This document shows, one piece after another, positions 42,799 to 50,944 of a DNA stretch of 64,000 nucleotides. This DNA is from JACMJP01 sp046160675 (GTDB lineage: Bacteria; Bacteroidota; Bacteroidia; Chitinophagales; BACL12). Position 1 is the stretch's first letter. Every line of letters begins with the position of its first letter. Made by a program: the position numbers and the translations under genes. Under the pieces are notes generated by a model. It was not told the origin of the DNA. It made no database searches and saw nothing but the letters and a program-made list of their open reading frames with translations. The stretch is from contig JBJXHH010000117.1 of assembly GCA_046160675.1 (NCBI GenBank), positions 1 to 64,000 on the forward strand, in the 5' to 3' direction.

Positions 42799-43848
42799 AT
42801 GAAATTATCCAAATTCAATTTTGAACTTCCAAAAGACATTGTTGCTCAAAACCCCTCAAAAGACAGAGATGGCAGCAAGCTGATGGTGGTTCACAGGAAA
42901 ACAGGCAAAATAGAACACAAACGATTCAGAAATATCATTGATTATTTTAGCGAGGGTGATGTAATGGTTTTGAACAATACGAAGGTTTTTTCAGCCCGCC
43001 TGTATGGGCGGAAAGAAAAAACCGGCGCTAAAATAGAAGTGTTCATGCTGCGGGAATTGAATTCTGAAATGCATTTGTGGGATGTGCTTGTAGACCCGGC
43101 AAGGAAGATCAGGGTAGGAAATAAACTCTATTTTGGTGAGAATGACGACCTTGTAGCTGAAGTAGTGGATAACACAACTTCCAGGGGTAGGACCATTCGT
43201 TTTTTGCATGACGGTACCAGCGATGAGCTTCGCAATATGCTCGAAATTTTAGGAGAAACACCCCTGCCTAAATACATCAAAAGGAAACCAACGGAAGATG
43301 ACAAGGAACGTTATCAGACAGTGTTTGCAAAGCACATCGGAGCTGTAGCGGCGCCCACTGCGGGTATGCATTTTAGCCGTGAACTTATGAAGAGGCTGGA
43401 GATAAAGGGGATCAACTTTGCTGAATTAACCCTGCATGTTGGGCTAGGCACTTTCAGAACTATTGATGTGGAAGATCTTTCAAAACACAAGATGGACGCT
43501 GAATACGTAAAAATTGACCAGAAATGCTGCACAGTAGTGAACAAAGGGATGGACGCCGGTAAGAGAATTTGCGCCATTGGTACTACCAGTATGAGAGCCT
43601 GCGAAACCGCAGTGAATGCGAACAGCCGCCTGAAGCCTGAAGAAGGCTGGACAAACCTGTTTATTCATCCGCCTTATGAGTTTTCTATATGTGATTCATT
43701 AGTTACAAATTTCCATCTACCCAAAACCAGTCTTGTAATATTGGTAGCGGCATTCGCCGGTTTTGACCTTACAATGGAAGCCTATAAAGTTGCTATGAAA
43801 GAGAAATACAAGTTTTACAGCTACGGCGACGCCATGTTGATTATTTAA
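42799..43848 (+). CDS. queA: S-adenosylmethionine:tRNA ribosyltransferase-isomerase
   Basis: The 349-residue protein has the QueA pattern: [115 protein letters not shown] and YSYGDAML. It transfers and isomerises the ribose of SAM onto preQ1 in tRNA to make epoxyqueuosine. It is followed by a perfect bidirectional terminator. Confidence 0.96.
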   Translation: MKLSKFNFELPKDIVAQNPSKDRDGSKLMVVHRKTGKIEHKRFRNIIDYFSEGDVMVLNNTKVFSARLYGRKEKTGAKIEVFMLRELNSEMHLWDVLVDPARKIRVGNKLYFGENDDLVAEVVDNTTSRGRTIRFLHDGTSDELRNMLEILGETPLPKYIKRKPTEDDKERYQTVFAKHIGAVAAPTAGMHFSRELMKRLEIKGINFAELTLHVGLGTFRTIDVEDLSKHKMDAEYVKIDQKCCTVVNKGMDAGKRICAIGTTSMRACETAVNANSRLKPEEGWTNLFIHPPYEFSICDSLVTNFHLPKTSLVILVAAFAGFDLTMEAYKVAMKEKYKFYSYGDAMLII

Positions 43849-43885
43849 CCAACTGTTTTCAGCGAATTAAAGCTTTTCAAATAAA

Positions 43886-43909
43886 AAAGCCCTGCAATTG
43901 CAGGGCTTT
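43886..43909. terminator. Perfect 24-nt palindrome, bidirectional terminator
   Basis: AAAGCCCTGCAA and TTGCAGGGCTTT pair perfectly, lying between the ends of the convergent queA and DUF2795 genes. A-runs before and T-runs after on both strands suit Rho-independent termination in both directions. Confidence 0.8.
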
Positions 43910-43932
43910 CCTTTATATTTTTTTCCTTGGCA

Positions 43933-44154
43933 TTAGTATTCATCCTCGTTGAAGAAAAAATCATCATGTGTAGGATAATCACTCCAGATATCATCAATAC
44001 CTTCATAAAATTCGCCCTCATCGTCCAGTTCCTGTAGGTTCTCAACCACTTCAATGGGAGCGCCCGAGCGGATGGCGTAGTCAATTAATTCGTCCTTCGT
44101 TGCAGGCCAGGGGGCTTCTTCAAGGTAAGATGCTAGTTCAAGTGTCCAATACAT
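43933..44154 (-). CDS. DUF2795 domain protein
   Basis: The frame is open from GTG 44208, but the ATG at 44154 gives MYWTLELASYLEEAPWPATKDELIDYAIRSG, the usual start of this conserved family, and 73 residues. The rest is strongly acidic (LDDEGEFYEGIDDIWSDYPTHDDFFFNEDEY). The family is widespread in Bacteroidota and of unknown function. A complete -33/-7 promoter lies upstream (44187-44216). Confidence 0.88.
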   Translation of the reverse strand: MYWTLELASYLEEAPWPATKDELIDYAIRSGAPIEVVENLQELDDEGEFYEGIDDIWSDYPTHDDFFFNEDEY

Positions 44155-44186
44155 ACTGTACTTTATTGCGTTTTTGAATCGGGGTG

Positions 44187-44216
44187 CAAAAATAGATTTT
44201 TTTTCCACTTTTGCAA
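44187..44216 (-). promoter_or_regulatory. Bacteroidota-type promoter (TTG - 19 nt - TATTTTTG) for DUF2795
   Basis: On the minus strand, TTG (44214-44216) is followed after exactly 19 nt by TATTTTTG (44187-44194), 32 nt before the ATG at 44154. This is the cleanest complete promoter match I found. It lies inside the longer GTG-started frame, supporting the shorter gene start. Confidence 0.6.
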
Positions 44217-44266
44217 GAGAAAGTTTTCACAAAATGTGTTCAACTTTTTTGGGAAGATTTCCAGGA

Positions 44267-44824
44267 CTATTTCTTAGTTGCATTGGGCTTCCAGGGAATT
44301 TCCTCAATATCCAGTTCCAGAGAAAGTTTGCGGGAGAGCATAAACAGGTAATCACTCAGTCGGTTGAGGTACTTTATCACAATAGGTTCCACCTGGTCCT
44401 GCTCAGAAAGCAGAGAAACCACCCTCTCAGCCCTGCGGCAAACCACCCTTGCTAAGTGGCAATAAGATACAATCGTGTGCCCGCCGGGGAGGATAAAATT
44501 TTTCAATGGTGGAACCAGGGCATCAATTTCGTCAATAGCAATTTCCAGTGCGATAACTTCTGCTTCTGTTATGTCGGGTAATTGCATCTTACTTTTTTCA
44601 GGGTCGCTGGCAAGATGGGAACCGATTACAAATAACTGGTTTTGCAAGCTGCGCAAAAATTTGATAGTGACTATATCTATATCCTGGTCAGCAATGAGGC
44701 CGATACATACATTCAGTTCATCCACAGTTCCATAGGCTTCAACCCGAATGTGGTGTTTCGGTACTTTTGTTCCTCCTATCAAAGATGTTTTTCCCGCATC
44801 CCCTGTTTTTGTATAGATTTTCAT
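44267..44824 (-). CDS. Cob(I)yrinic acid a,c-diamide adenosyltransferase (PduO type)
   Basis: From the ATG at 44824 (MKIYTKTGDAGKTSLIGGTKVPK), the 185-residue protein is a PduO/CobO2-type adenosyltransferase. The N-terminal TKTGDAGKTSL binds ATP, and the helical bundle carries YGTVDELNVCIG, LPGGHTIVSYCHLARVVCRRAERVV and YLNRLSDYLFMLSR. It makes adenosylcobalamin from cob(I)alamin and ATP. The upstream frame to 44971 is an extension without family resemblance. TACCTTTG ends 4 nt before this ATG. Confidence 0.93.
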   Translation of the reverse strand: MKIYTKTGDAGKTSLIGGTKVPKHHIRVEAYGTVDELNVCIGLIADQDIDIVTIKFLRSLQNQLFVIGSHLASDPEKSKMQLPDITEAEVIALEIAIDEIDALVPPLKNFILPGGHTIVSYCHLARVVCRRAERVVSLLSEQDQVEPIVIKYLNRLSDYLFMLSRKLSLELDIEEIPWKPNATKK

Positions 44825-44828
44825 GCGG

Positions 44829-44836
44829 CAAAGGTA
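44829..44836 (-). promoter_or_regulatory. -7 box (TACCTTTG) 4 nt before ATG
   Basis: This is an exact TAnnTTTG match on the minus strand, with only CCGC between it and the ATG of the cobalamin adenosyltransferase. It suggests a near-leaderless mRNA. Confidence 0.4.
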
Positions 44837-44875
44837 AAAGTTAATTTTTCGATCTTTACGAATTAAAGAACAACG

Positions 44876-45814
44876 ATGAGTGAAAATGGGATACGCTGTT
44901 GTGTCTGCGGAAATTCTGGAAAAACAAATTTCTCCCTCTTTTACGAAAAGCCCGGATATCATGTGATGCAATGTGCGGTTTGTTCATTTGTATTTGTACC
45001 AACCTACTACAGGGAATCAATTTCTTATACTGATTATAAAGATGCAAAAGTTGCAGACCAGGTAAAAAAGGGAAACAACTGGATAAAAATTCAGAGGCAT
45101 CTGCTGCGTTTTGATTTAATAAAAAAATATAAAAAGCAGGGAAAGGTATTTGATCTCGGCGCAGGCTGGGGGCATTTTTTATTGGCCGGAAAACAACTTG
45201 GTTATGATGTGTACGGAATTGAACTCAGCGAACAACCTGCATTATACGCCAAAAATGAACTTGGATTACCCATTGACAGGCTTGATTTTTTTGCAATGAA
45301 TGATGCAAAAAAGTTTGACATTATTACTTTGTGGGATGTTCTTGAACATATTGATGAAGCCGACAAAGTGATTGAGAAATGCAACACCCTGCTGGCAGAA
45401 GATGGCCTAATTGTTATCCAGGTTCCGCAGATTGACAGTTTTATGTCGAAGCGTTTTAAAGAAACATGGAAGATGGTTTCCCTCGATCATGTGAATTATT
45501 TTTCTTCAAAAACATTACCCAGGTTGTTAAAAGCGAAAGGTTTTGAAGTACAAGAAATGAGATCGTCAATAGAATTAAAACTTTTCCTGATGTACACAGT
45601 TTTACCTTTTTTCAGGAAAGTTTTTCCGAAAAAGAAAAAAGCTAACTCTGGCATTCAGCCTACCTCTGCCGAAAGGCAGGAATTTTTTAATAAATTCACA
45701 AATGTCCCCCATTGGGTACTTTGGATTTTTGTGAGGGTACATAATGCAGTTTATAAAACACTTTCTTTCTTCAGGATAGGAGAAGAGATGATCGTAGTTG
45801 CTAAGAAAAAATAA
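44876..45814 (+). CDS. SAM-dependent methyltransferase with N-terminal zinc ribbon
   Basis: The 312-residue protein starts with a CxxC...CxxC ribbon (CCVCGNSG and MQCAVCSF) and continues with a class I methyltransferase: FDLGAGWGHFLLAG (motif I), VYGIELSE (motif II), IITLWDVLEHIDE (motif IV), LVIQVPQIDSFMSKRF. The ribbon plus type-12 methyltransferase layout is common in C-methyltransferases of surface sugar pathways, but no sugar genes are adjacent. It overlaps the GrpB gene by one base (TAATG), suggesting coupled translation. Confidence 0.85.
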   Translation: MSENGIRCCVCGNSGKTNFSLFYEKPGYHVMQCAVCSFVFVPTYYRESISYTDYKDAKVADQVKKGNNWIKIQRHLLRFDLIKKYKKQGKVFDLGAGWGHFLLAGKQLGYDVYGIELSEQPALYAKNELGLPIDRLDFFAMNDAKKFDIITLWDVLEHIDEADKVIEKCNTLLAEDGLIVIQVPQIDSFMSKRFKETWKMVSLDHVNYFSSKTLPRLLKAKGFEVQEMRSSIELKLFLMYTVLPFFRKVFPKKKKANSGIQPTSAERQEFFNKFTNVPHWVLWIFVRVHNAVYKTLSFFRIGEEMIVVAKKK

Positions 45815-46320
45815 TGAACATAATCCTCGAAGAATATACGCCCTCATGGGCAAGTATGTTTTCTGATGAAAAAGAAAAATTCCTTACACTATTCAATGAG
45901 TCTGCTATTATTGAACATATTGGCAGTACTGCTGTAGAGGGGCTCATTGCAAAACCTGTGATAGATATCATGATCGGATTAGAAAATTTTGCACAGGCAA
46001 ACTCCACTATTTCTCTACTTCAAAATTTAGACTACATCTATGTTTCAGAATATGAAAAGACAATGCCTTACAGGCGATTCTTCACAAAAGAAAAGATGGG
46101 AAAAAGAACTCATCAAATTCACATGGTTGCCTTTGCCTCAGAATTTTGGAAAAGGCATCTTGCATTCCGAGACTACCTGCGAACGCATGAAGACGTAAGA
46201 AATGAATACGCTGCACTAAAAAAGAAACTTACCCTCGAAAATTGGATAGATGGAAATGCGTATGCAGATGCGAAAACAGAATTTATCAGAAGGATCGAAC
46301 AAATTGCTTTATCAAAATAG
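45814..46320 (+). CDS. GrpB/UPF0157 family nucleotidyltransferase-like protein
   Basis: The 168-residue protein has the family signature HIGSTAVEGLIAKPVIDIMIGL, with the GS...D-x-D-like metal site of the nucleotidyltransferase fold, and RTHQIHMVAF and HLAFRDYLRTHEDVRNEYAALKK downstream. Some relatives in other proteins are fused to dephospho-CoA kinase, but the role of stand-alone members is unknown. It overlaps the stop of the methyltransferase gene. Confidence 0.88.
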   Translation: MNIILEEYTPSWASMFSDEKEKFLTLFNESAIIEHIGSTAVEGLIAKPVIDIMIGLENFAQANSTISLLQNLDYIYVSEYEKTMPYRRFFTKEKMGKRTHQIHMVAFASEFWKRHLAFRDYLRTHEDVRNEYAALKKKLTLENWIDGNAYADAKTEFIRRIEQIALSK

Positions 46321-46329
46321 ATAAATTTT

Positions 46330-47055
46330 TCACCCAATCCCTTTCATTAATTCTTTCGGGTTGAGTTTTTTATCATTGAATTCATCTCTCTCAATGATAC
46401 CATCTCTTATGCGGATAATACGCTGGGCATATCTTGCAATGTCTTCTTCATGCGTAACTATGATCACAGTATTTCCTTTTTCATGAATTTCCTCAAACAG
46501 TTCCATGATCTCATAACTTGTTTTCGTATCGAGATTTCCTGTTGGTTCATCAGCAAGGATAATGGAGGGGTCATTCACCAAAGCCCTTGCTACTGCTACC
46601 CTCTGGCGTTCACCGCCACTCAGTTCATTTGGTTTATGATCCATGCGGTGGCCTAACCCCACAGCAGTAAGTTTTTCTTTTGCTGTAGTTCTCCGGCTGA
46701 TTTTTTTCTTCCCCGCATACAGAAGTGGCAAAGCTACATTCTCAACTGCATCCAACCTTGCAAGCAAATTAAATGTTTGAAAAATGAACCCGATCTCTTT
46801 GTTCCGCACTTCTGCCAGTTCATTATCCTTCATTGTACTCACCAGGGTGCCGTTTAAAATATATTCTCCTGAAGTAGGTTTATCTAAACAACCAATAATA
46901 TTCATCAAAGTACTTTTTCCGGAACCGGAGGGTCCCATGATGGCAACGTACTCATTTTTATGAATTACAAGATCAACTCCCTTTAATACATCAATCTTCA
47001 CTTTACCAAGATCATAGGTTTTGCGGATGTTTTGAAGTGAAATTATTTCGGTCAT
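46330..47055 (-). CDS. MacB/LolD-type ABC transporter ATP-binding protein
   Basis: The 241-residue ATPase contains [15 protein letters not shown] (Walker A), [12 protein letters not shown] (Q-loop), [15 protein letters not shown] (signature) and [15 protein letters not shown] (Walker B), with the switch region [10 protein letters not shown]. MacB/LolD-type ATPases pair with FtsX-domain permeases. The MacB-type permease at 41446-42702 is a plausible partner but is separated by several genes, and the pairing is inference. Confidence 0.92.
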   Translation of the reverse strand: MTEIISLQNIRKTYDLGKVKIDVLKGVDLVIHKNEYVAIMGPSGSGKSTLMNIIGCLDKPTSGEYILNGTLVSTMKDNELAEVRNKEIGFIFQTFNLLARLDAVENVALPLLYAGKKKISRRTTAKEKLTAVGLGHRMDHKPNELSGGERQRVAVARALVNDPSIILADEPTGNLDTKTSYEIMELFEEIHEKGNTVIIVTHEEDIARYAQRIIRIRDGIIERDEFNDKKLNPKELMKGIG

Positions 47056-47149
47056 GAGTTGAAGAATGCGTTTGTTTGTAAGTTTATGATTCGCTTTTGT
47101 GAAGAGGAAATATTAAAGTATCCATGAATTTTTTCCGATAACGTACTGC

Positions 47150-47443
47150 TCACTGCCTGCTTTTTGCTTTCGGAACTTTAAAATAGTCGCTATCTGCAAG
47201 AGGTGCATTTGACAGGGCTTCTGCTTTTGTTATTTCCATCTTCACTTCATCTTCCCTCAAAACATGTATCTCGTCATTCATATAAATAAGCGGCTCCACT
47301 CCTTCCACCGGAATTTCTTTAAGTTTATCAACAAAGTCTACCATTTTATTCAAGTCAGAAATTATTTCTTTTTCTTCTTCCTCGTTAAAATCCAACTTTG
47401 CAAGGTCAGCTAACTTGTCAACTAATGTTTTGTCAACCTTCAT
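47150..47443 (-). CDS. gatC: Asp-tRNA(Asn)/Glu-tRNA(Gln) amidotransferase subunit C
   Basis: The 97-residue protein has the GatC layout: KLADLAKLDFNEEEEKEIISDLNKMVDFVDKLKEIPVEGVEPLIY, then EDEV and the tail NAPLADSDYFKVPKAKS. It stabilises GatA in the GatCAB complex, which amidates mischarged tRNA. Neither gatA nor gatB is in the window. TAATTTTG (47448-47455, minus strand) ends 4 nt before its ATG. Confidence 0.93.
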   Translation of the reverse strand: MKVDKTLVDKLADLAKLDFNEEEEKEIISDLNKMVDFVDKLKEIPVEGVEPLIYMNDEIHVLREDEVKMEITKAEALSNAPLADSDYFKVPKAKSRQ

Positions 47444-47447
47444 CGCT

Positions 47448-47455
47448 CAAAATTA
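47448..47455 (-). promoter_or_regulatory. -7 box (TAATTTTG) 4 nt before gatC ATG
   Basis: This is an exact TAnnTTTG match on the minus strand; only AGCG separates it from the gatC ATG. TAG stands at the 19-nt-spaced -33 position. Confidence 0.4.
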
Positions 47456-47502
47456 CAATTTAAAAATCAGCCTGCTAAATACCTACGCCACCCCCATTTG
47501 TA

Positions 47503-47510
47503 TATCTTTG
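47503..47510 (+). promoter_or_regulatory. -7 box (TATCTTTG) 5 nt before trpS ATG
   Basis: This is an exact TAnnTTTG match; CCGTC separates it from the ATG at 47516. It argues that the TTG-started frame from 47498 is not used, since the start would lie within the promoter. Confidence 0.4.
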
Positions 47511-47515
47511 CCGTC

Positions 47516-48517
47516 ATGGAAGTAGTTGTAAGCGGAACCCGCCCCACGGGTGTTTTGCATTTGGGAAATTACTATGGTGCCGTGCGCAATTATGTGCGTA
47601 TGAGTGCTAATGCAAATTATAAATGTTACTTTTTCATTGCTGATTATCATTCGCTTACTACACATCATCAACCCGCTGAACTCCCGAAACTTGTAAAACA
47701 AACTATTGCTACTTACTTAGCCTGTGGACTAGACCCATCAAAAGTCACCCTCTACATTCAAAGTCAAGTACCCCAGATACCTGAATTATACCTGCTTCTC
47801 AACATGCTTGCTTATAAAGGGGAACTTGAAAAAGTGGCGACTTTCAAAGAAAAAATAAAACAACATAAAGAAAACATCAATGCCGGACTGCTTACGTATC
47901 CAGTTTTGATGGCAGCAGATATAATAATCCACCGGGCGCATAAAGTTCCGGTAGGCAAAGACCAGGAACAACACCTTGAAATGACAAGAAATTTTGCGAA
48001 ACGTTTTAATTCAAGGTACAATGTGGAGTTTTTCCCGGAACCCGTAGCTTATAATTTTGGCGAAGAACTCATTAAAGTTCCGGGGCTGGATGGAAGCCTG
48101 AAAATGAGTAAGTCAGGGAGTGAGAATAACGCAATTTATTTAGATGAAAGCGATGACTCCATTCGCCGCAAGATCATGAAAGCGAAAACTGACAGTGGCC
48201 CTACTGAGCCAAACCAGCCTAAACCGCAGGAGATTGAAAACATTTTTTCACTAATGCGTATAGTTAGTCCAGCAGAAGTAACCCTGTATTTTGAGGGTGC
48301 ATATAATAATTGCAATATCCGCTACGGTGATATGAAAAAACAACTTGCGGAAGATATGATAACCTGCATTTCCCCTATCAGGCAGAAAATAAATGAACTT
48401 TTAGTGAATGATACCTACCTTCACAAGGTGATTCAGGAAGGCGGAGAGGCCGCAAGAGAAAGTGCCTCCGCTACACTCAATGAAGCAAAACAAATTACAG
48501 GATTGAATTATTTTTGA
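47516..48517 (+). CDS. trpS: Tryptophanyl-tRNA synthetase
   Basis: With the ATG at 47516 (MEVVVSGTRPTGVLHLGNYYGAV), the 333-residue protein has the class I HIGH-type motif HLGN and the KMSKS loop (SLKMSKSGSENNAI). PVGKDQEQHLEMTRNFAKRFN is characteristic of the enzyme. It charges tRNA(Trp). It is followed after 3 bp by the deoxynucleoside kinase gene, probably in one transcript. Confidence 0.96.
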   Translation: MEVVVSGTRPTGVLHLGNYYGAVRNYVRMSANANYKCYFFIADYHSLTTHHQPAELPKLVKQTIATYLACGLDPSKVTLYIQSQVPQIPELYLLLNMLAYKGELEKVATFKEKIKQHKENINAGLLTYPVLMAADIIIHRAHKVPVGKDQEQHLEMTRNFAKRFNSRYNVEFFPEPVAYNFGEELIKVPGLDGSLKMSKSGSENNAIYLDESDDSIRRKIMKAKTDSGPTEPNQPKPQEIENIFSLMRIVSPAEVTLYFEGAYNNCNIRYGDMKKQLAEDMITCISPIRQKINELLVNDTYLHKVIQEGGEAARESASATLNEAKQITGLNYF

Positions 48518-48520
48518 AAC

Positions 48521-49324
48521 ATGGCGAAGAAAAAAACCACTCCGGCAAAAAAAGCCGTTAAAGCAAAAACCCCTGCAACTAAAAAATCAGCCACTAAGAC
48601 TGCGGTGAAAATGAAACCTATTGGTAAACCGAAACCAGCCGCAAAAGCAAAGACGGTTAATATTTTAAAAGAAAAAACCAAAGAAGCTGTAATACCGAAT
48701 TTTAAAGTAAAACATATTGCAGTAGCTGGAAATATAGGTGCGGGGAAAACCACCCTCACAAAATTGCTAGCTAAACATTACAGTTGGGAAGCACATTATG
48801 AAGACGTAGAAAATAATCCCTACCTCTATGATTTTTACCAGGACATGCCCCGATGGGCCTTTAACCTGCAGATTTATTTTTTGAACAGTCGTTTTAAGCA
48901 GATCCTTGAGATTCAAAAAGGCAGCAAAACTGTGATCCAGGACAGAACCATTTATGAAGATGCGCAAATTTTTGCGCCAAACCTGCATGCGATGGGATTA
49001 ATGAGTACAAGAGATTTCCAGAACTACAGTGAAATTTTTAACACAATAACATCACTCATTTCCCCTCCAGATCTTTTAATTTATTTGAGGGGAAGTATAC
49101 CCGCTTTAGTAAATCAAATACAAAAAAGGGGGCGGGAATATGAAGATAATTTGCGTTTAGATTACCTGCGTCGGCTCAATGAATACTATGAAGCATGGAT
49201 AGGTAAATACAGACTCGGTAAATTATTAGTGCTCGACGTTGACAACATCAACTTTGCTGAAAACTCAAATGACCTGGGCGAAGTAATCAATAAAGTGAAC
49301 AGGGAATTGTTCGGATTGTTTTGA
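48521..49324 (+). CDS. Deoxynucleoside kinase with N-terminal histone H1-like tail
   Basis: Residues about 62-267 are a deoxyadenosine/deoxyguanosine-kinase-type domain: VAGNIGAGKTTLTKLLAKH (Walker A, Lys76), YEDVENNPYLYDFYQD, RWAFNLQIYFLNSRFKQI, QDRTIYEDAQIFA, PDLLIYLRGS and RGREYEDNLRLDYLRRLNEYYE. Typical enzymes are about 205 residues. This one has about 60 extra at the N-terminus, with 17 Lys and 10 Ala in the first 50 and PAKKAVKAKTPATKK-like stretches, as in histone H1-like and Hc1 proteins. The tail may bind nucleic acid or phosphate-rich partners. A later start at Met31 would shorten it only in part. It sits 3 bp after trpS. Confidence 0.88.
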   Translation: MAKKKTTPAKKAVKAKTPATKKSATKTAVKMKPIGKPKPAAKAKTVNILKEKTKEAVIPNFKVKHIAVAGNIGAGKTTLTKLLAKHYSWEAHYEDVENNPYLYDFYQDMPRWAFNLQIYFLNSRFKQILEIQKGSKTVIQDRTIYEDAQIFAPNLHAMGLMSTRDFQNYSEIFNTITSLISPPDLLIYLRGSIPALVNQIQKRGREYEDNLRLDYLRRLNEYYEAWIGKYRLGKLLVLDVDNINFAENSNDLGEVINKVNRELFGLF

Positions 49325-49333
49325 AATACTTGC

Positions 49334-50512
49334 ATGAACATTCAACAACTCAGACAAGATACCCCCGGTTGTGAGAAAGTAATTCATCTTAATAATGCCG
49401 GATGTTCGCTACACACCCAGCAAGTTCTTCAAGCAATACAGGATTATTTAGCCCTTGAACAAACTCTTGGCGGTTATGAAGCAGCGGCTGCAAAAGCAAA
49501 TGATATTGCAAAATTCTACCATGCTTTAGCAACATTATTAAATTGTAAAGCAGCTAACATTGCATTTGCACACAGCGCAACGGACGCTTATGCAAAAGCA
49601 CTTTCCTCCATTTCATTTTCAAAAGGTGATGCAATACTCACCACTGAAAATGATTATGTTTCTAATCAAATTCAGTTTCTCTCTTTACAAAAAAAATCCG
49701 GGGTAAAAATCATCAGGGCGGAAAACAGTCATGCGGGTGAAGTTGATATAACCTCTATTGAAGAAAATATCAAAACGCATCATCCTAAATTGGTGGCAGT
49801 AACTCATGTTCCTTCAAATTCAGGTTTAGTTCAGCCTGTTGAAAAAATTGGTGATTTGTGCAACAGGTATGATGTTTTATATTTAGTTGATGCCTGCCAG
49901 AGTGCTGGGCAATTGCAGCTTGACGTTCAAAAAATTCGCTGTGATTTTCTAAGTGCCACTATGCGTAAATTTTTGCGGGGACCCAGAGGGACGGGTTTCC
50001 TCTATGTAAGTGATAAAGTGCTTGGTTTGCAGATGGAGCCTCTGCTGATTGATATGCATGGTGCCGATTGGACGGAAGAAAACAAGTATCAGCCGTTAGC
50101 TGATGCCAGGAGATTTGAATATATTGAATTGAGTTATGCACTTCTTCTGGGCGCCACTTCGGCAATAAACTATGCATTGCAAATAGGATTGGAAACCATT
50201 GAAAACAGAAATGCAGAATTATGTGATTATGCAAGAAGAAAACTTTCAGCAATATCAAAAATAAAACTACTTGATAAAGGAAGCAGGAAAGTCAGCATTA
50301 TTACCCTGGATGTTGAAGGGAGAAGTGTTTTTGATTTGAGGGACGCTCTGCAACTAAGGAAAATAAATACAGGAGCTGCAGAAAAAAAATTTGCCCTAAT
50401 AGATTTTACACAAAAAAATGTTGTCGGTGCTTTGCGTATTTCTCCGCATTACTATAATACTTTTGAAGAAATTGATGCACTTTGTTCTGCGATAGAAGAG
50501 ATTGTAAAATAA
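49334..50512 (+). CDS. Class V aminotransferase (PLP-dependent)
   Basis: The 392-residue fold type I enzyme of the class V group shows HLNNAGCSL, AFAHSATDAYAKAL, VTHVPSNSGLVQPVEKIGDLC, YLVDACQSAGQLQLDVQ (the PLP-binding Asp) and LSATMRKFLRGPRGTGFLYVS with the PLP lysine in MRKF. Relatives include isopenicillin-N epimerase-like, kynureninase-like and SufS-like enzymes. No catalytic cysteine loop of SufS is seen, so a desulfurase is less likely. The substrate is unknown. Confidence 0.85.
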   Translation: MNIQQLRQDTPGCEKVIHLNNAGCSLHTQQVLQAIQDYLALEQTLGGYEAAAAKANDIAKFYHALATLLNCKAANIAFAHSATDAYAKALSSISFSKGDAILTTENDYVSNQIQFLSLQKKSGVKIIRAENSHAGEVDITSIEENIKTHHPKLVAVTHVPSNSGLVQPVEKIGDLCNRYDVLYLVDACQSAGQLQLDVQKIRCDFLSATMRKFLRGPRGTGFLYVSDKVLGLQMEPLLIDMHGADWTEENKYQPLADARRFEYIELSYALLLGATSAINYALQIGLETIENRNAELCDYARRKLSAISKIKLLDKGSRKVSIITLDVEGRSVFDLRDALQLRKINTGAAEKKFALIDFTQKNVVGALRISPHYYNTFEEIDALCSAIEEIVK

Positions 50513-50944
50513 AAGCCCGAACTACTTTTATTGCAGCCCGGGCTGCTTAAACCCAGTTGGTTTTTACAGTAACTCAATCCGGCAACAGGAACTTCGATGG
50601 AAAGTATGAATTTTTTGTTACACACATCAAGGTCTTTCCAAAGCATGAACCTGTTCGCCACTTAGCCATGCCTGTAGTCCTGCGCCGGATTTTTATCGCA
50701 TCAAACAATTTTCTTATACTAAATCTTTGAATCTTCATAAAAATATTTCCTGCATTAAGCCTGTATGCAAGGCATAATCCTAATGAATTCCGGCTTAACA
50801 ATGTGTGAGTAAGATGGGTAAGAAAACTCAACTGAAGAAAAAAGTTTTCTGATGTAAAAGTAATTCCTTAACAATGAAATAAGTGTTACATAAGCCCTGT
50901 AAAAATGACGCTTGAAAAGGTTGTGAATACTGTTAGTAATTTTC
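50513..50944. other. Gene-free region
   Basis: I see no supported gene in these 432 bases. A palindrome GCAGCCCGGGCTGC (50533-50546) lies 20 nt after the aminotransferase stop. AGCCCG (50514-50519) can pair with CGGGCT (50539-50544), which could stop transcription although the following T-run is short. An open frame of 85 codons on the minus strand (50574-50831) has no signal peptide or family pattern. Confidence 0.55.

Noticed and set aside
44825..44971. Extended N-terminus of the cobalamin adenosyltransferase
   Set aside because: The family starts at MKIYTKTGD; the extension covers the divergent promoter region and has no conserved character.
46330..47055. Lipoprotein-release (LolD) function for the ATPase
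   Set aside because: LolD, MacB and related ATPases cannot be told apart by these motifs, and no LolC/E-type gene is adjacent, so only the general type is given.
50574..50831. 85-codon minus-strand open frame between the aminotransferase and the Kir channel
   Set aside because: Its basic, mixed composition has no recognisable domain or signal, and no promoter box; not supportable as a gene from sequence alone.
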